Counted from the first letter of the stretch, positions 26,883 through 36,148 are shown. The stretch is DNA of 64,000 nucleotides from Paracidobacterium acidisoli (GCF_003428625.2 NZ_QVQT02000002.1:810376-874375); one strand, 5' to 3'. Numbers and translations: made by a program. Notes: generated by a model from the letters alone, not told the origin.

Positions 26883-28721
26883 TCACCGGGCTGTGGACGC
26901 GCCCTGCACGCGGGCGAGCATCTGCCGCATGAAGGAATCCTGCGGAAAGATATTGAGATAGGTTTCGATCGCAGCCTTCGCCTCCGGGTACCGATGCAGT
27001 GCGATGTAACTCACGATGAGCTTCTTATGCAGAACGGGATTGAAGGGGTCCTGATCTACGGCTTTACGAAGGAGCGCGGCGGCTTCGTCCGTATGGCCGA
27101 GCTTCTGCAGCGCATCGGCCATGTCTCCGGCAACGGCGGGCTGCGCGGGATCGAGCTGGAGAGAGCGGCGAAGATGATCGGCGGCCTGAAGAGTGTCTCC
27201 ATCCTTCAGCGCTTTGCGGCCGAGCGCGGCCTGCACGAGTGCACTGTCAGGCTGGCTTTGGCTGAGCTGATCGAGGACCTTGAGATAGGGCGCGAGATAT
27301 TGCGGCTTGTTCTCCGCGAGCTCGCCGTAGGCCTGCAGAAGCGTGAGCGGTGGAAGCGCGGAGGCGGGCTTTCCGGGAGCGGGGTCGAGATGGATGAGGT
27401 CGGGCAGCCCGGCGCTGGTCTGCTGAAAGGTGACGTCAGGGAAAGGCTCGCCGGGACGGCGCACGATGCGGTGATTGGTGGCGCTGGAGTGCGAGATGGC
27501 CTGGATGTCGCGCTTCGGCATGTGGCAGCCGATGCAGTTGTCGGCAGGCGTGCTGCGCCGGCGCGCCGCGGCGGGCAGAGTGCAGCTGTGCGTGGTGTGA
27601 CAGGTGAGGCACTTCTTGTTGTAGAACGCGGGGGCTTCCTGCGCGGTGGGCTCGATGTGCGGATCGTGACAGGTGATGCAGCGAAGGCGTTCACCGCTGG
27701 CGCGGTAGCACTTGCTGAGCGTCATGGAGTAGTAGTGCTCGACGTGATCGTCGTCGGGCGGCGATTCGCGGGTGGGCGGCACTTTGAGAATCGCGAGGAC
27801 ATCGTCGAGCGGCATGCCGGGGTGGAAGTCGCTGAAGTGTTTGCCGGGCTGGAGGATTCTGACGTCTCCGGTCTGATGGCAGTACATGCAGATGTTATTG
27901 GCGAGGTAGGGAGTGAGATGCGCGGGGTTCACGATGAAGTCCTCGCCCGCGGGACGGCTGATGCGGCCCTCCATAGCCTGGACGTGCGTGGAGCCGGGGC
28001 CGTGGCAACGCTCGCAGCCGATGGCCGCCTCGGTAAATGGAGGATCTTCATAGCGGCCGTTGGCGGCGGGCACGGGGTTCGGTCTGCTGCTGTGACAGAT
28101 GATGCATCCGGCGAGGATAGGGCGGTTGAAGCCGTAGTCGGCGAATTCGTATCCGGGAGAGGGCCCCCAGCTCATCGGCTTCGCATAAAAAGAGAGCGGC
28201 GCCTGGAAGAGATAGTGATCGCGCGTGGTGAGAAGCCCGAAACCATTTTCTCCGGCGCCGATCTTCCACTGCAGCGGATGTATGTCGCGGAAGACCTCGT
28301 GCCCGGAGGCGTCGATTTGCGACTCGCTCTGATAGAGCGTGCCGTTCTGCGCGTAGACGGAAAAATGCCGGTTCAGCTTCTGATCGTCGTAGCTGACCGG
28401 CAGATGCATGGTCTGCAGCAGAGCGGGTGTGACCGGAACGATGGAGCGGCCCATGCTGGTCTGCTTGAATTCGTCGTAGATCTGGCGGTGGCAGACGGCA
28501 CATGCGTCAGAGCCGAGCCAGGTGGCGGCGGATTGCGAGGGCATCGCGAGCTGACTGCTCTGCGCAGAGGGCGGCTGCGCCTGTGCGGCTCGCGGCGCTG
28601 TCTGCGCGGCTCGAACAGGAGGCAGAGGGCGGGAGGTGGAGGCGATCCACAGAATCAGGATGAGGGGAAGGCTCCACCGTCTCAGCTGCTTCACGCACAA
28701 ATGCAGGATTCGCTGCCGCAT
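26883..28721 (-). CDS. Multihaem cytochrome c / TPR protein
   Basis: The 612-residue exported protein has a signal anchor (RRWSLPLILILWIASTSRPL) and seven CxxCH motifs between about residues 73 and 390: CAVCH, CIICH, CERCH, CMYCH, CITCH, CLTCH, CIGCH. A TPR region follows (VQAALGRKALKDGDTLQAAD, LQKLGHTDEAAALLRKA). The ERCHGPGSTHV and CHDPH segments are typical of the family related to multihaem nitrite-reductase-like and decahaem cytochromes. Electron transfer in the periplasm is likely. It shares architecture with the partial gene at 1-1611 and belongs to a recurring set of such proteins in the window. Confidence 0.88.
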   Translation of the reverse strand: MRQRILHLCVKQLRRWSLPLILILWIASTSRPLPPVRAAQTAPRAAQAQPPSAQSSQLAMPSQSAATWLGSDACAVCHRQIYDEFKQTSMGRSIVPVTPALLQTMHLPVSYDDQKLNRHFSVYAQNGTLYQSESQIDASGHEVFRDIHPLQWKIGAGENGFGLLTTRDHYLFQAPLSFYAKPMSWGPSPGYEFADYGFNRPILAGCIICHSSRPNPVPAANGRYEDPPFTEAAIGCERCHGPGSTHVQAMEGRISRPAGEDFIVNPAHLTPYLANNICMYCHQTGDVRILQPGKHFSDFHPGMPLDDVLAILKVPPTRESPPDDDHVEHYYSMTLSKCYRASGERLRCITCHDPHIEPTAQEAPAFYNKKCLTCHTTHSCTLPAAARRRSTPADNCIGCHMPKRDIQAISHSSATNHRIVRRPGEPFPDVTFQQTSAGLPDLIHLDPAPGKPASALPPLTLLQAYGELAENKPQYLAPYLKVLDQLSQSQPDSALVQAALGRKALKDGDTLQAADHLRRSLQLDPAQPAVAGDMADALQKLGHTDEAAALLRKAVDQDPFNPVLHKKLIVSYIALHRYPEAKAAIETYLNIFPQDSFMRQMLARVQGASTAR

Positions 28722-28816
28722 GGTTTCCGATTCTAAACAGGTGCCGGGAAAGATCGGCGATCCGGGCGATGTTTCGCACGAAGAGACGACTGTGCCGGCC
28801 GAACAAAAGATCGGGC

Positions 28817-28877
28817 TCCCACCTTAGCCGCCAACTACGGGCGGCGAAGATGGGGCACCCAGGCATCCGGCACCCAG
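28817..28877. repeat. Palindromic repeat, family B copy 1
   Basis: CCCACCTTAGCCGCC pairs with GGCGGCGAAGATGGG, followed by GCACCC and a second GGCACCCAG. Other copies lie at 33145, 34188 and 34367. A decayed family A stem (GGCACAGG...ATCGTGCC) follows at 28900-28920. Confidence 0.75.
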
Positions 28878-28958
28878 TAATTTTATGGCGGCTTGTGACG
28901 GCACAGGCTGAAATCGTGCCTTTCCGCCAGGACCACACGGGCTGTGCCGCGGACGAGG

Positions 28959-29636
28959 TTACAGCAGCTTCGCGATCATGTCGGCTGCCTGGCGGGCCTG
29001 GATGGCGCTGGCCTTTTCATTCGGATGCACGTCGTCGTTGTACATATCCGGATGCTGATGGATGACGGCGTACTGATCGTCGAGGGGGATGCGGTCCTGC
29101 TTCACGATTGCATCAGCGATTTCATTGCGCGCGGTGACGCGGGCGTTGGTGGCGCCGTCGGGATTGTCTTTTCGGACGGGGGTGGTGTTGGCCCAGATGA
29201 GCTTTGCCGCGGGCTGCGCGCGGCGCAGCTCCCGAACGAGCGCCGGGAAGCCGGCTTTGTACTCGGCCTCGGAGAAGCCCCAGCCGTGCATTCCGTTGTT
29301 GAAGTGGATGACGCGGAAGCGGGTGTGCTCCATGACGAAGAACTGCTTCAGCTCGGCGACGAGGCGGGGATCTCCGATGGAGATGGAGGAGGAGAAGAGA
29401 TAGACGTTCGCTTTGCCGGCGAGGTCCTCGGCGACAGCGGGATAGTAATTGCGGGTGATGGAGTCGCCGACGAGCAGGACGCTGGGCAGATCGGCCTGGG
29501 GATGATCGGGCGTGACCTCCCAGGTCCATTCGATCTTTTCGGCGACCATTCTTTCGCTTCGGCCGATGGCGGGAACGGTAAAGAGGGGCAGGAGGACGAA
29601 GGCGGACAAGAGGACGCGGAGGAAGTGACGGGGCAT
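28959..29636 (-). CDS. SGNH/GDSL-type hydrolase, exported
   Basis: The 225-residue protein starts at the ATG at 29636 with AAGGAG upstream. It has a signal peptide (FLRVLLSAFVLLPLFTVPAIG), the GDS block with the nucleophile serine (VLLVGDSITRNYY), a central NNGMHGW block and the C-terminal Asp-His pair (DDVHPNEKA). It is likely an esterase removing acetyl or similar groups from carbohydrates in the periplasm. It is divergent from the GH38-like gene and shares its promoter, so it may deacylate the same glycan. Confidence 0.85.
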   Translation of the reverse strand: MPRHFLRVLLSAFVLLPLFTVPAIGRSERMVAEKIEWTWEVTPDHPQADLPSVLLVGDSITRNYYPAVAEDLAGKANVYLFSSSISIGDPRLVAELKQFFVMEHTRFRVIHFNNGMHGWGFSEAEYKAGFPALVRELRRAQPAAKLIWANTTPVRKDNPDGATNARVTARNEIADAIVKQDRIPLDDQYAVIHQHPDMYNDDVHPNEKASAIQARQAADMIAKLL

Positions 29637-29694
29637 GGAGTTCTCCTTTTTCGATGATCGCACCCGGTGAGGCGGGAGGAAGAAGCCGTAGTTC

Positions 29695-29732
29695 TGTATT
29701 TTTTATACACAAAATATTTGTTTACATGTAAA
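29695..29732. promoter_or_regulatory. Palindromes in the SGNH hydrolase / GH38-like divergent promoter
   Basis: TGTAT-TTTTT-ATACA at 29695-29709 and the perfect 12-bp palindrome TTTACATGTAAA at 29721-29732 lie in a 137-bp AT-rich gap. The second resembles the site at 24867 upstream of the TonB receptor. Confidence 0.55.
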
Positions 29733-29773
29733 TTTATTGCCGGATCACGGACGCACGGATGAAGGAGAGCGAA

Positions 29774-32431
29774 ATGCCGAACGGGGAAATGTTGAACCGG
29801 GAAAACTCCCTGATATGGAACCGCCGCGAATTTGTAACTGCGATGGCGACGATTGCAGCCGCGACGATGGCGCGGGGCGAGTCGCTGGCGCTGCCTTCGG
29901 GGACGCAGCGCGATGTGTATATCGTTCCGAACTTTCATCCGGCGAGCTGCGGCTGGCTGACGACCTTCTCGAAGGAGCGGATTTACTGCGCGAACAGCTA
30001 CCTGAGCCATCTGGATCGGGTGCGGGACGATCCGAATTACGAGTTTGTGCTCTCGGAGATCAACAACATCATCGCGATCATGAACTTTCAGCCGCAGAGG
30101 ATTCCGGAGCTGAAGCAGAGGGTCGCGGAGAAGCGCGTGGAGCTGGTGAACGCCTTCTTTCTCGAATCGGGAGTGAATCTGTCGGGCGGCGAGGCGCTGG
30201 TGCGGCTGGGCGTGATGGGGCAGCGCTGGTACCGGAAGATGTTCGGGCTGACGCCGCGATTCGCGTGGAATATCGATACGTGCGGCATCCACGACCAGAT
30301 GCCGCAGATCGCCTCGGGGCTGGGTCTGGAGGCGATGATTTATACGCGCAGGAATCCGACGGGGAGGAGCCTTTACTGGAGCGTGGCGCCGGATGGCTCG
30401 AAGATTCTGACGCTGTGTCCGGGGAGTTATACGGATGCGGGAAGTATCTTCTCGACGAAGACGCCGCTGACGGGCGCGCAGTTGCATGAGCTGGAGACGT
30501 TCTTCGAGAAGAAGGACGGCATTACGCCCGCGGGTGCTCCGGTGATGGTGCTGGGCGGCAGCCAGGATTATTCGCTGGCGCCGACGGTGAAGGAGTATCC
30601 GAGCAAATTTCTGCAGCAGTGGCGGGAGGCAGAGCCGGGACGAAAGGTTCGCTTTACGACGCTGAGCAAATATGTCGATGTGATCCGGCCGGAGATCGAT
30701 GCGGGACGGATTTCGATTCCGGTATTTCATGGCGGCACGGCGTACGACTTCGACGCGTTCTGGATCGAGAATCAGACGGTGAAGAGCTGGTATCGCCGCG
30801 ACGAGCAGGCGCTGCAGGCGGCGGAGGCGCTGGCGACGATTGCCAGCCTGACGGCGAAGCATGTGTATCCCGCGCAGGCGCTCAACGATGCGTGGGTGCT
30901 GATGTGTCTGAACATGGACCGGAACACGATCTGGGGCTCGGCAGGCGGGATGGTCTTTGTGAGCGAGCAGTCGTGGGATGTGCAGGACCGCATGATGTGG
31001 GTGAAGAAGACCACCGGTGATGCCTTCGAGTCGGCGGGCGCGAGCCTGGTGAAAGAGGGCAGCAATGTGGGTCTGTTCAATCCGCTGAACTGGAGGCGGA
31101 ACGATCCGGTGGCGCTGCGGCTGCCGCAGGGTAAGAGCCTGGAAGGGGTGGCATGTGAGGCGCTCGAAGATGGGTCGGTGCTGTGCCAGGTCGATATGCC
31201 ATCGGTGAGCGTGGGAGGATGGCGGCTCTCGGACAAGGCTCCTGCAGCAGCAGTACCGGCTGAGGTGGCGGAGACGATCGAGACGAAATACTACGTAGTG
31301 AAGATGGATGCGGCGACGGGCGATGTGGCGAGCCTGAAGCTGAAGGCGACGGGGCGCGAGCTGCTGGCGGGCGCGGCGAATCGCATTCTCGCCGAGCGGC
31401 CGAGAAAGAAGCCGGACGATGCGGGCGATCACATGCCGCCGATTCCGGAGCAGGAGCGGCTGGCGACTTCGGCGGAGGGTCCGTCGAGTATTCAGGTGAT
31501 GAAGGGCGCAGTGGCGACGACGATTGTGGTGTCGGGAAAGTTTTATGGCGGCGGCACGCTGCGGCGCTCGATACGGCTTTACCACGATCATCCGCGGATC
31601 GATTTCGAGACGGAGCTGAACGATATTCCGAATTACACGGTGGTGTTCGCGCAGTTCCCTCTCGCGGAGGATATTCCGGAGGTGAGGCGCGGGATTCCGT
31701 ATGGGTTTTCGCACGGGGCGTGGTCGGCTCCGAACCCGGAGCGGCATGGATGGACGAAGGGGATTGTGCCGGCGGTACGGTGGACCGATTATTCGCTGAC
31801 GGGTGGAGGCGGGATTGCGCTCTTCGACCGCGGGCTGAGCGGACGCGAGCTGGATGAGCGGACCGCGGCGATTTACCTGATCAATGCGGAAGACAAGTAC
31901 TGGGGCTATGAGAATGCGTGGCTGAGCGGCAGGGGACGACATCTTATGCCGTATGCGCTGCTTCCCCACCAGGAGGGATGGGAGCAGGCGGCGATTCCGC
32001 AGGCGGCGTGGGAGTATAACCGCGAGCCGGTGGTGATTGCGGGACGGGCGAAGATGGAGCCGAAGTCGTATCTGACCACGTCGGGCAATGTGGTGGTGGA
32101 GGCGATGCGCCGCGAGGGCGATCACATCGAGGTTCGGCTGGCAGAGTGCTTTGGCGTGGCGGGCGAGGCGGAGGTAAGGCTGCTGCTGCCGCACAACGGC
32201 GTCACATTCACGGACCTGGCGGGACGGAAGATATCGAGCGGAGGCAAATCCTCACGGTACAGCTTTCCGGTGCGTCCGCAGCAGATTGTGACGCTGCACT
32301 TTGAGACGAGCACGAGCGTGGCCGAGCCCGAGCCGGTGACAAAGTGGGATGCATTTGTGCCGGAGCAGAAGCATCCGGCGCTGGATACGTACGATGCGAG
32401 CCTGATCGGGCATCCGCCCTTTGGCGAGTAG
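29774..32431 (+). CDS. GH38-like alpha-mannosidase-related protein with altered metal site
   Basis: The 885-residue protein has a Tat-like signal ([18 protein letters not shown]) and an N-terminal GH38-type domain with [20 protein letters not shown], which matches the WxIDxFGxS block and keeps the nucleophile Asp. It then has the C-terminal GH38 beta domains ([22 protein letters not shown]). The first zinc motif, normally HxDxGW, reads HPASCGW. The block that usually reads HHDA or HDxLPGS is [10 protein letters not shown]. By eye, the usual zinc ligands are missing, so activity and specificity may differ from known alpha-mannosidases. The ATG at 29774 has AAGGAG at good spacing. The MaoC gene follows 64 nt downstream. 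Confidence 0.8.
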   Translation: MPNGEMLNRENSLIWNRREFVTAMATIAAATMARGESLALPSGTQRDVYIVPNFHPASCGWLTTFSKERIYCANSYLSHLDRVRDDPNYEFVLSEINNIIAIMNFQPQRIPELKQRVAEKRVELVNAFFLESGVNLSGGEALVRLGVMGQRWYRKMFGLTPRFAWNIDTCGIHDQMPQIASGLGLEAMIYTRRNPTGRSLYWSVAPDGSKILTLCPGSYTDAGSIFSTKTPLTGAQLHELETFFEKKDGITPAGAPVMVLGGSQDYSLAPTVKEYPSKFLQQWREAEPGRKVRFTTLSKYVDVIRPEIDAGRISIPVFHGGTAYDFDAFWIENQTVKSWYRRDEQALQAAEALATIASLTAKHVYPAQALNDAWVLMCLNMDRNTIWGSAGGMVFVSEQSWDVQDRMMWVKKTTGDAFESAGASLVKEGSNVGLFNPLNWRRNDPVALRLPQGKSLEGVACEALEDGSVLCQVDMPSVSVGGWRLSDKAPAAAVPAEVAETIETKYYVVKMDAATGDVASLKLKATGRELLAGAANRILAERPRKKPDDAGDHMPPIPEQERLATSAEGPSSIQVMKGAVATTIVVSGKFYGGGTLRRSIRLYHDHPRIDFETELNDIPNYTVVFAQFPLAEDIPEVRRGIPYGFSHGAWSAPNPERHGWTKGIVPAVRWTDYSLTGGGGIALFDRGLSGRELDERTAAIYLINAEDKYWGYENAWLSGRGRHLMPYALLPHQEGWEQAAIPQAAWEYNREPVVIAGRAKMEPKSYLTTSGNVVVEAMRREGDHIEVRLAECFGVAGEAEVRLLLPHNGVTFTDLAGRKISSGGKSSRYSFPVRPQQIVTLHFETSTSVAEPEPVTKWDAFVPEQKHPALDTYDASLIGHPPFGE

Positions 32432-32495
32432 CGGGCGGCGGCGCAGAGGCACAACACGGCGACAGGAAACGAGCAACAGCGAAGGACAGACAGCG

Positions 32496-33014
32496 ATGAA
32501 GAATCCGAATCCCGACCCGGCAAAGCATAAGGAGATTCCGCTCTTTCACACGGAGGACTGGCACTTTGAGGATTTCGTCATCGGCGAGCGGATGCGGTCG
32601 ATCCGGCGCACGATCTCAGAGGGCGAGAGCATGGCGTTCAACGCGCTGGTGATGGACATGCATCCGTATGTCGCCGATGAGGTGTTTGCGACGGAGGAGG
32701 GCATCTTCGGGCGGCGGATCGTGGCGGGAGCGTTTGTCTTCAGCCTGGGGCTGGGGCTGATGGCGCACAACTGCGTGCACACCTTCAGCTACGGGTACGA
32801 CCGGCTGCGGTTTATCAAACCGGTATTTATCGGAGACACGATCTATACGATTCGCACCAACCTGGAAAAGGCGCCGAAGTATCCGGATATGGGGCTGGTG
32901 CGCGTGTCGTACGAGGTATTCAAACATCCAGGCGAGCTGGTGCTTTACTGCGAGCACCTGCAGACAGCGAAGTATAACGATCCGGCCGCGTTTCAGAATG
33001 CCATCGCGCGGTGA
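32496..33014 (+). CDS. MaoC-like hot-dog protein lacking the catalytic histidine
   Basis: The 172-residue hot-dog protein has AAGGA before the ATG at 32496. It aligns with the MaoC protein at 11448 ([23 protein letters not shown] against [40 protein letters not shown] against [18 protein letters not shown]). The hydratase motif reads [10 protein letters not shown], so the His two residues after Pro is Val. It may be a non-catalytic partner, a thioester-binding protein, or have another activity. It lies between the GH38-like gene and an IclR regulator, probably one transcript with the former. Confidence 0.85.
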   Translation: MKNPNPDPAKHKEIPLFHTEDWHFEDFVIGERMRSIRRTISEGESMAFNALVMDMHPYVADEVFATEEGIFGRRIVAGAFVFSLGLGLMAHNCVHTFSYGYDRLRFIKPVFIGDTIYTIRTNLEKAPKYPDMGLVRVSYEVFKHPGELVLYCEHLQTAKYNDPAAFQNAIAR

Positions 33015-33073
33015 GTGGGCTTGTGCTTTGAAAAAGGGCCGAAGCGGAGAAATTTTGGGATTTATACAGAACA

Positions 33074-33137
33074 GGGGCTGAAGCCCCTTTCTTTTTAGTC
33101 CAGTTTCGGCACGGCTGAAGCCGTGCCCTGATACAAA
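33074..33137. repeat. Palindromic repeat, family A copy 3
   Basis: GGGGCTGAAGCCCC at 33074-33087, then GGCACGGCTGAAGCCGTGCC and CTGATACAAA. A family B copy follows 7 nt later. The gap 33015-33335 between the MaoC and IclR genes holds these two elements and no gene. Confidence 0.85.
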
Positions 33138-33144
33138 GCTTGCC

Positions 33145-33172
33145 TTCCCACCCTTCGCTGCGCGAAAGATGG
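33145..33172. repeat. Palindromic repeat, family B copy 2 (short)
   Basis: TTCCCACCCTTCGC-TGC-GCGAAAGATGG, a short variant with a 3-nt loop directly next to a family A copy. Confidence 0.6.
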
Positions 33173-33335
33173 AGTTGCCGGTGTAAGCGGAGGGCTCTCA
33201 CCGGAAGGTGTGGCAGAGATGAGGAAGATTTTGCCAGGCATATTGGGCGATCTGCAGAGGGCTGCGCGGCTGAAAATGCCGCGGTCTTCGGGAAATGCCG
33301 TAAAATGCTCATCACATCTGCCCCACAACCGTGCA

Positions 33336-34130
33336 ATGAGGAGAGTTCGCCTGGTGGCCAGAAGAGGCAAAGCTGAAACGGCTGCTCGATACACTACTCC
33401 GGCCCTTGAAAAAGGGCTGGATATTCTTGAATTGTTTGCTTCCACGTCAGATGAGCTGACAAAACGCGAGGTCGCGCGACGGCTGGGACGGACGGTTTCG
33501 GAGATCTTCCGCATGCTGGTCTGCCTCGAACAGCGCGGCTATATCGCGCAGTCGCCGGAAGAGGACCGGCTGCGGCTGACACTGAAACTGTTCAAGCTGG
33601 CGCAGGAGCATCCGCCGGTGAAGCGGCTTACGGCGAAGGCGCTGCCGGTGATGCATGACGTGACGCACAAGATCAACCAGTCGTGCCATCTTGGCGTGCT
33701 GGACGGCGGGCAGGTGATCATTCTGGCGCAGGTGGACGCGCCGACGAGCACGGGCTTTTACGTCAAGGCGGGATCGAGCGTGGACCTGATGGAAGCGGCG
33801 ACGGGGCATGTGATTCTGGCGCACCAGCGGCCGGAGATCTGCAACCGGGCGATTCTCGAATGGCAGCGCGACACGAACGAAGAGGTGCCGCCGGATCTGC
33901 ACAAGCATCTGATCCGGATTCGGCAGAGAGGCTTCGAGGAGCGCGCCAGCTATCAGGTAAACGGCGTAATCAATATCAGCTATCCAATCTTTGACGATCA
34001 GGGATTTGCGATCGCCGCGCTCTCCGTTCCCTTTCTGAAGCGGATCAAAGATCCGACGACGGCGAAGGATGTGCGCTTCCATCTGCAGCGGGCGTGCCTC
34101 GAGATTTCGAAGGAGATCGGCGGGGAGTAG
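33336..34130 (+). CDS. IclR-family transcriptional regulator
   Basis: The 264-residue regulator has an N-terminal winged helix (TTPALEKGLDILELFAS, LTKREVARRLGRTVSEIFRMLVCLEQRGYIAQ) and an IclR effector domain (QSCHLGVLDGGQVIILAQVD, SSVDLMEAATGHVILA, ASYQVNGVINISYPIFDDQG). The start is uncertain: the ATG at 33336 or the GTG at 33351, which has GAGGAG 10 nt upstream; the upstream frame to 33210 looks non-coding. It is paralogous to the regulator at 14360, and both sit beside a MaoC gene. Confidence 0.9.
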   Translation: MRRVRLVARRGKAETAARYTTPALEKGLDILELFASTSDELTKREVARRLGRTVSEIFRMLVCLEQRGYIAQSPEEDRLRLTLKLFKLAQEHPPVKRLTAKALPVMHDVTHKINQSCHLGVLDGGQVIILAQVDAPTSTGFYVKAGSSVDLMEAATGHVILAHQRPEICNRAILEWQRDTNEEVPPDLHKHLIRIRQRGFEERASYQVNGVINISYPIFDDQGFAIAALSVPFLKRIKDPTTAKDVRFHLQRACLEISKEIGGE

Positions 34131-34187
34131 CTTTCCAGAGGATCATGTCAACGGTCCGGCGGGCTGCAGGGTTCAGGTTTGTTTCTC

Positions 34188-34231
34188 TCCCACCTTAGCC
34201 GCCAACAATAAGCGGCGAAGGTGGGGCACCC
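34188..34231. repeat. Palindromic repeat, family B copy 3
   Basis: CCCACCTTAGCCGCC pairs with GCGGCGAAGGTGGG and ends GCACCCC; nearly identical to the copy at 28817. Confidence 0.75.
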
Positions 34232-34275
34232 CTGGCGCAGCGCCTGAGCCATTGCTTCCGGCTGAGGAAAGCACA

Positions 34276-34337
34276 GGGCTGAAGCCCGGTCTTTTGGGGA
34301 CGGTTACGGCACGGCTGAAGCCGTGCCCTGATACAAA
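34276..34337. repeat. Palindromic repeat, family A copy 4
   Basis: GGGCTGAAGCCC, then GGCACGGCTGAAGCCGTGCC and CTGATACAAA. Confidence 0.85.
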
Positions 34338-34366
34338 GCAAAAACTTCTTATCGGAAGTTCTGCAT

Positions 34367-34425
34367 TCCCACCCTTTGCGCCAGAATTGGCGCAAAGGAT
34401 GGGGCACCCGGCACCCGGCACCCGG
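34367..34425. repeat. Palindromic repeat, family B copy 4
   Basis: A different stem (CCTTTGCGCC at 34373, GGCGCAAAGG at 34389) is set in the same TTCCCACC...ATGGGGCACCC frame and followed by three GGCACCC units. Confidence 0.7.
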
Positions 34426-34450
34426 ACAAAGCGGATATGGAGCATTCGCC

Positions 34451-34603
34451 GGGGCTGAAGCCCCATTTCTTTTTTGTGCCTCCTATTCCCCCGGCTAAAG
34501 CCGGGGGCTTCTACCGGTCTCGCTGGCGCGAGATGCAGGGGCTGAAGCCCCTGTCTTTTCCAGAATTCATTACGGCACGACTGAAGTCGTGCCCTGATAC
34601 AAA
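34451..34603. repeat. Composite palindromic repeat, family A copy 5
   Basis: Four stems in a row: GGGGCTGAAGCCCC (34451), CCCCCGGCTAAAGCCGGGGG (34488-34507), GGGGCTGAAGCCCC (34538) and GGCACGACTGAAGTCGTGCC (34574-34593) with the CTGATACAAA tail. Confidence 0.85.
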
Positions 34604-34635
34604 ACTTTACCGGAAACCGATTCGTCAGACACTGC

Positions 34636-34959
34636 TCAGTCGGTGTGGAAGACCTCGTCCATTAAAGCCCACCAGGTGCCGTGGTCGCGGTCGGGATAAG
34701 GCTCCTGCATAGGCTCCATGATGGCCCACCAGTCCTGAGTTGCGGGGTCGGCGGCCATTTTGGCCATGTCGGCGGCGTAGTCGGAACCAATGTATTCGAA
34801 GTAGCCGTAGAGCACCGAATTGCGGAGAAAGATGGAGTAGTTGCGGATGTTGCATGCGTGGATGGTGCGAAGAACACCCTCCGGGACGGCGGCGTGCGAG
34901 ACCCGGTAAGCCTCTTCGTGCTCGGGCCGCAGGCGGATGACCATTCCATATCGCTTCAT
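34636..34959 (-). CDS. L-rhamnose mutarotase-like protein
   Basis: The 107-residue cytosolic protein matches the RhaM family (DUF718): KRYGMVIRLRPEHEEAYRVSH, an ACNIRNYSIFL strand, LYGYFEYIG and a DWWAIMEPMQEP segment. RhaM interconverts alpha and beta anomers of L-rhamnose; homologues next to fucose genes may act on L-fucose. With a Gfo/Idh/MocA dehydrogenase and a fucosidase upstream on the same strand, a deoxysugar role fits well. Confidence 0.88.
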   Translation of the reverse strand: MKRYGMVIRLRPEHEEAYRVSHAAVPEGVLRTIHACNIRNYSIFLRNSVLYGYFEYIGSDYAADMAKMAADPATQDWWAIMEPMQEPYPDRDHGTWWALMDEVFHTD

Positions 34960-35041
34960 TGTGCTTCCTCCGGGAAAGTGCCGGACCGGATGGTCCTGAT
35001 ATGAGCCGCGATCCGGGTCGATGTTGTAAGGGCCGGTGCGA

Positions 35042-36148
35042 TCAGCCTTTGAGCGAAACCCATGCCGCGCCGTTTTCGCTGGACTGATAGAGCGCTTCGA
35101 TCAGGGCCATAGTCTGGTATGCGTCGTCAAAGTGCGTGGGCAGCGTGGAGACGGAGCCTTCGACGTAAGCCTGCAGCTCACCCATGGTGCCGATGAAGCC
35201 GTCGGGGAAATTGTTGCCGCTGATGGGGACCGGAATCCAGGCGGGATCGCTGTAGCCGCGGGGCGCGTATTCGGCGGAGTCAGGCTTTGCGGACTGGTAG
35301 TCGAGGTTGAGGCCCATGGTCATGCGGGCCGCGCCGTTCAGGCCCTCCCACTGCACGAAGCTGTGCTGGTGCGCGGTTCCGAAGTTGTGGCTGTGGTTGG
35401 TGGCGACGAAGACGCGCGTGGAGTCGCCATAGTCGAGGATGGCGACGGTTTTGGTGGGCGCGAGGTTCGGGGTCTGCGGGCTTTTGACGGTCTTTGCGGA
35501 GACGGCGCGGGGATTGCCGAGCCAGGAGCGGATGAGATCGAAGTAATGGATGCTGTGGTAAAGGATTTCGAGACGCGGCGCGACGGCGAGAAAGGTCCAG
35601 AGCTGCCAGGGCGTGTAGGTGCTGGTCTGCACCTCGATGTCGTGGATCTCGCCGAGCAGGCCGGCGGCGGCGAGGGCGCGGACGGCGAGATTGTTGGGCG
35701 AGTAGCGCAGCGAAAAATTGACGGACGCGGTGAGGTGTTTGCTGCGGCAGAGATCGCGGATGGTCTCGGCCTGCGCGAGGTTGTCGCCCATGGGCTTCTG
35801 CATGAGGATGGCCGATCCGTCGCGGAAGTGCGGAAGGATGTGGACGAGCTGCGAGGCGGGAACGGCGACGTCGAAGACGGTATCGGGCGGAGCGAAGCGG
35901 ATGGCCTCGTCGAGGGTGCGGAAGGCGCGGGGAATGCCGCGCTCGGCGGCCAGAGACTCGGCGCGCTCCGGCACCTCGTCCATGATGCCGATGACGGAGT
36001 AGCCTCCCTTTGCGTAGGCGGGCAGATGAGCGGCGCGCACGATGCCGCCGGCGCCGATGACGATGATGGGCCGAAGCTGCTTCGGACGCGGCATCGCGAT
36101 GGACTGTGTGTCGGGAAGAGAGGGAGACCGGGGATGATCGGATGCCAT
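35042..36148 (-). CDS. Gfo/Idh/MocA-family oxidoreductase
   Basis: The 368-residue enzyme has an N-terminal NAD(P)-binding Rossmann fold (RPIIVIGAGGIVRAAHLPAY) and a dehydrogenase-type second domain. The usual EKP motif is QKPMGDNLAQAETI, and the catalytic region contains LYHSIHYFDLIRSWLG. These enzymes oxidise sugars or inositol-type substrates or hydrolyse glycosides by transient oxidation. Neighbouring mutarotase and fucosidase genes on the same strand point to L-fucose or L-rhamnose as a possible substrate. The start at 36148 is chosen; an alternative ATG lies at 36094. Confidence 0.85.
   Translation of the reverse strand: MASDHPRSPSLPDTQSIAMPRPKQLRPIIVIGAGGIVRAAHLPAYAKGGYSVIGIMDEVPERAESLAAERGIPRAFRTLDEAIRFAPPDTVFDVAVPASQLVHILPHFRDGSAILMQKPMGDNLAQAETIRDLCRSKHLTASVNFSLRYSPNNLAVRALAAAGLLGEIHDIEVQTSTYTPWQLWTFLAVAPRLEILYHSIHYFDLIRSWLGNPRAVSAKTVKSPQTPNLAPTKTVAILDYGDSTRVFVATNHSHNFGTAHQHSFVQWEGLNGAARMTMGLNLDYQSAKPDSAEYAPRGYSDPAWIPVPISGNNFPDGFIGTMGELQAYVEGSVSTLPTHFDDAYQTMALIEALYQSSENGAAWVSLKG

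Larger units (their letters stand above)
34131..34635. other. Repeat-filled intergenic region
   Basis: This 505-bp gap between the IclR gene and the mutarotase gene has no gene. It consists almost entirely of alternating family B and family A palindromes, the densest cluster in the window. Confidence 0.8.

Noticed and set aside
29348..32194. 948-codon minus-strand frame opposite the GH38-like gene
   Set aside because: Arg/His/Pro-rich shadow of a well-supported gene.
34131..34635. CRISPR array or tandem repeats
   Set aside because: Repeat units differ, are palindromic intergenic elements and have no regular spacers; no cas genes are present.
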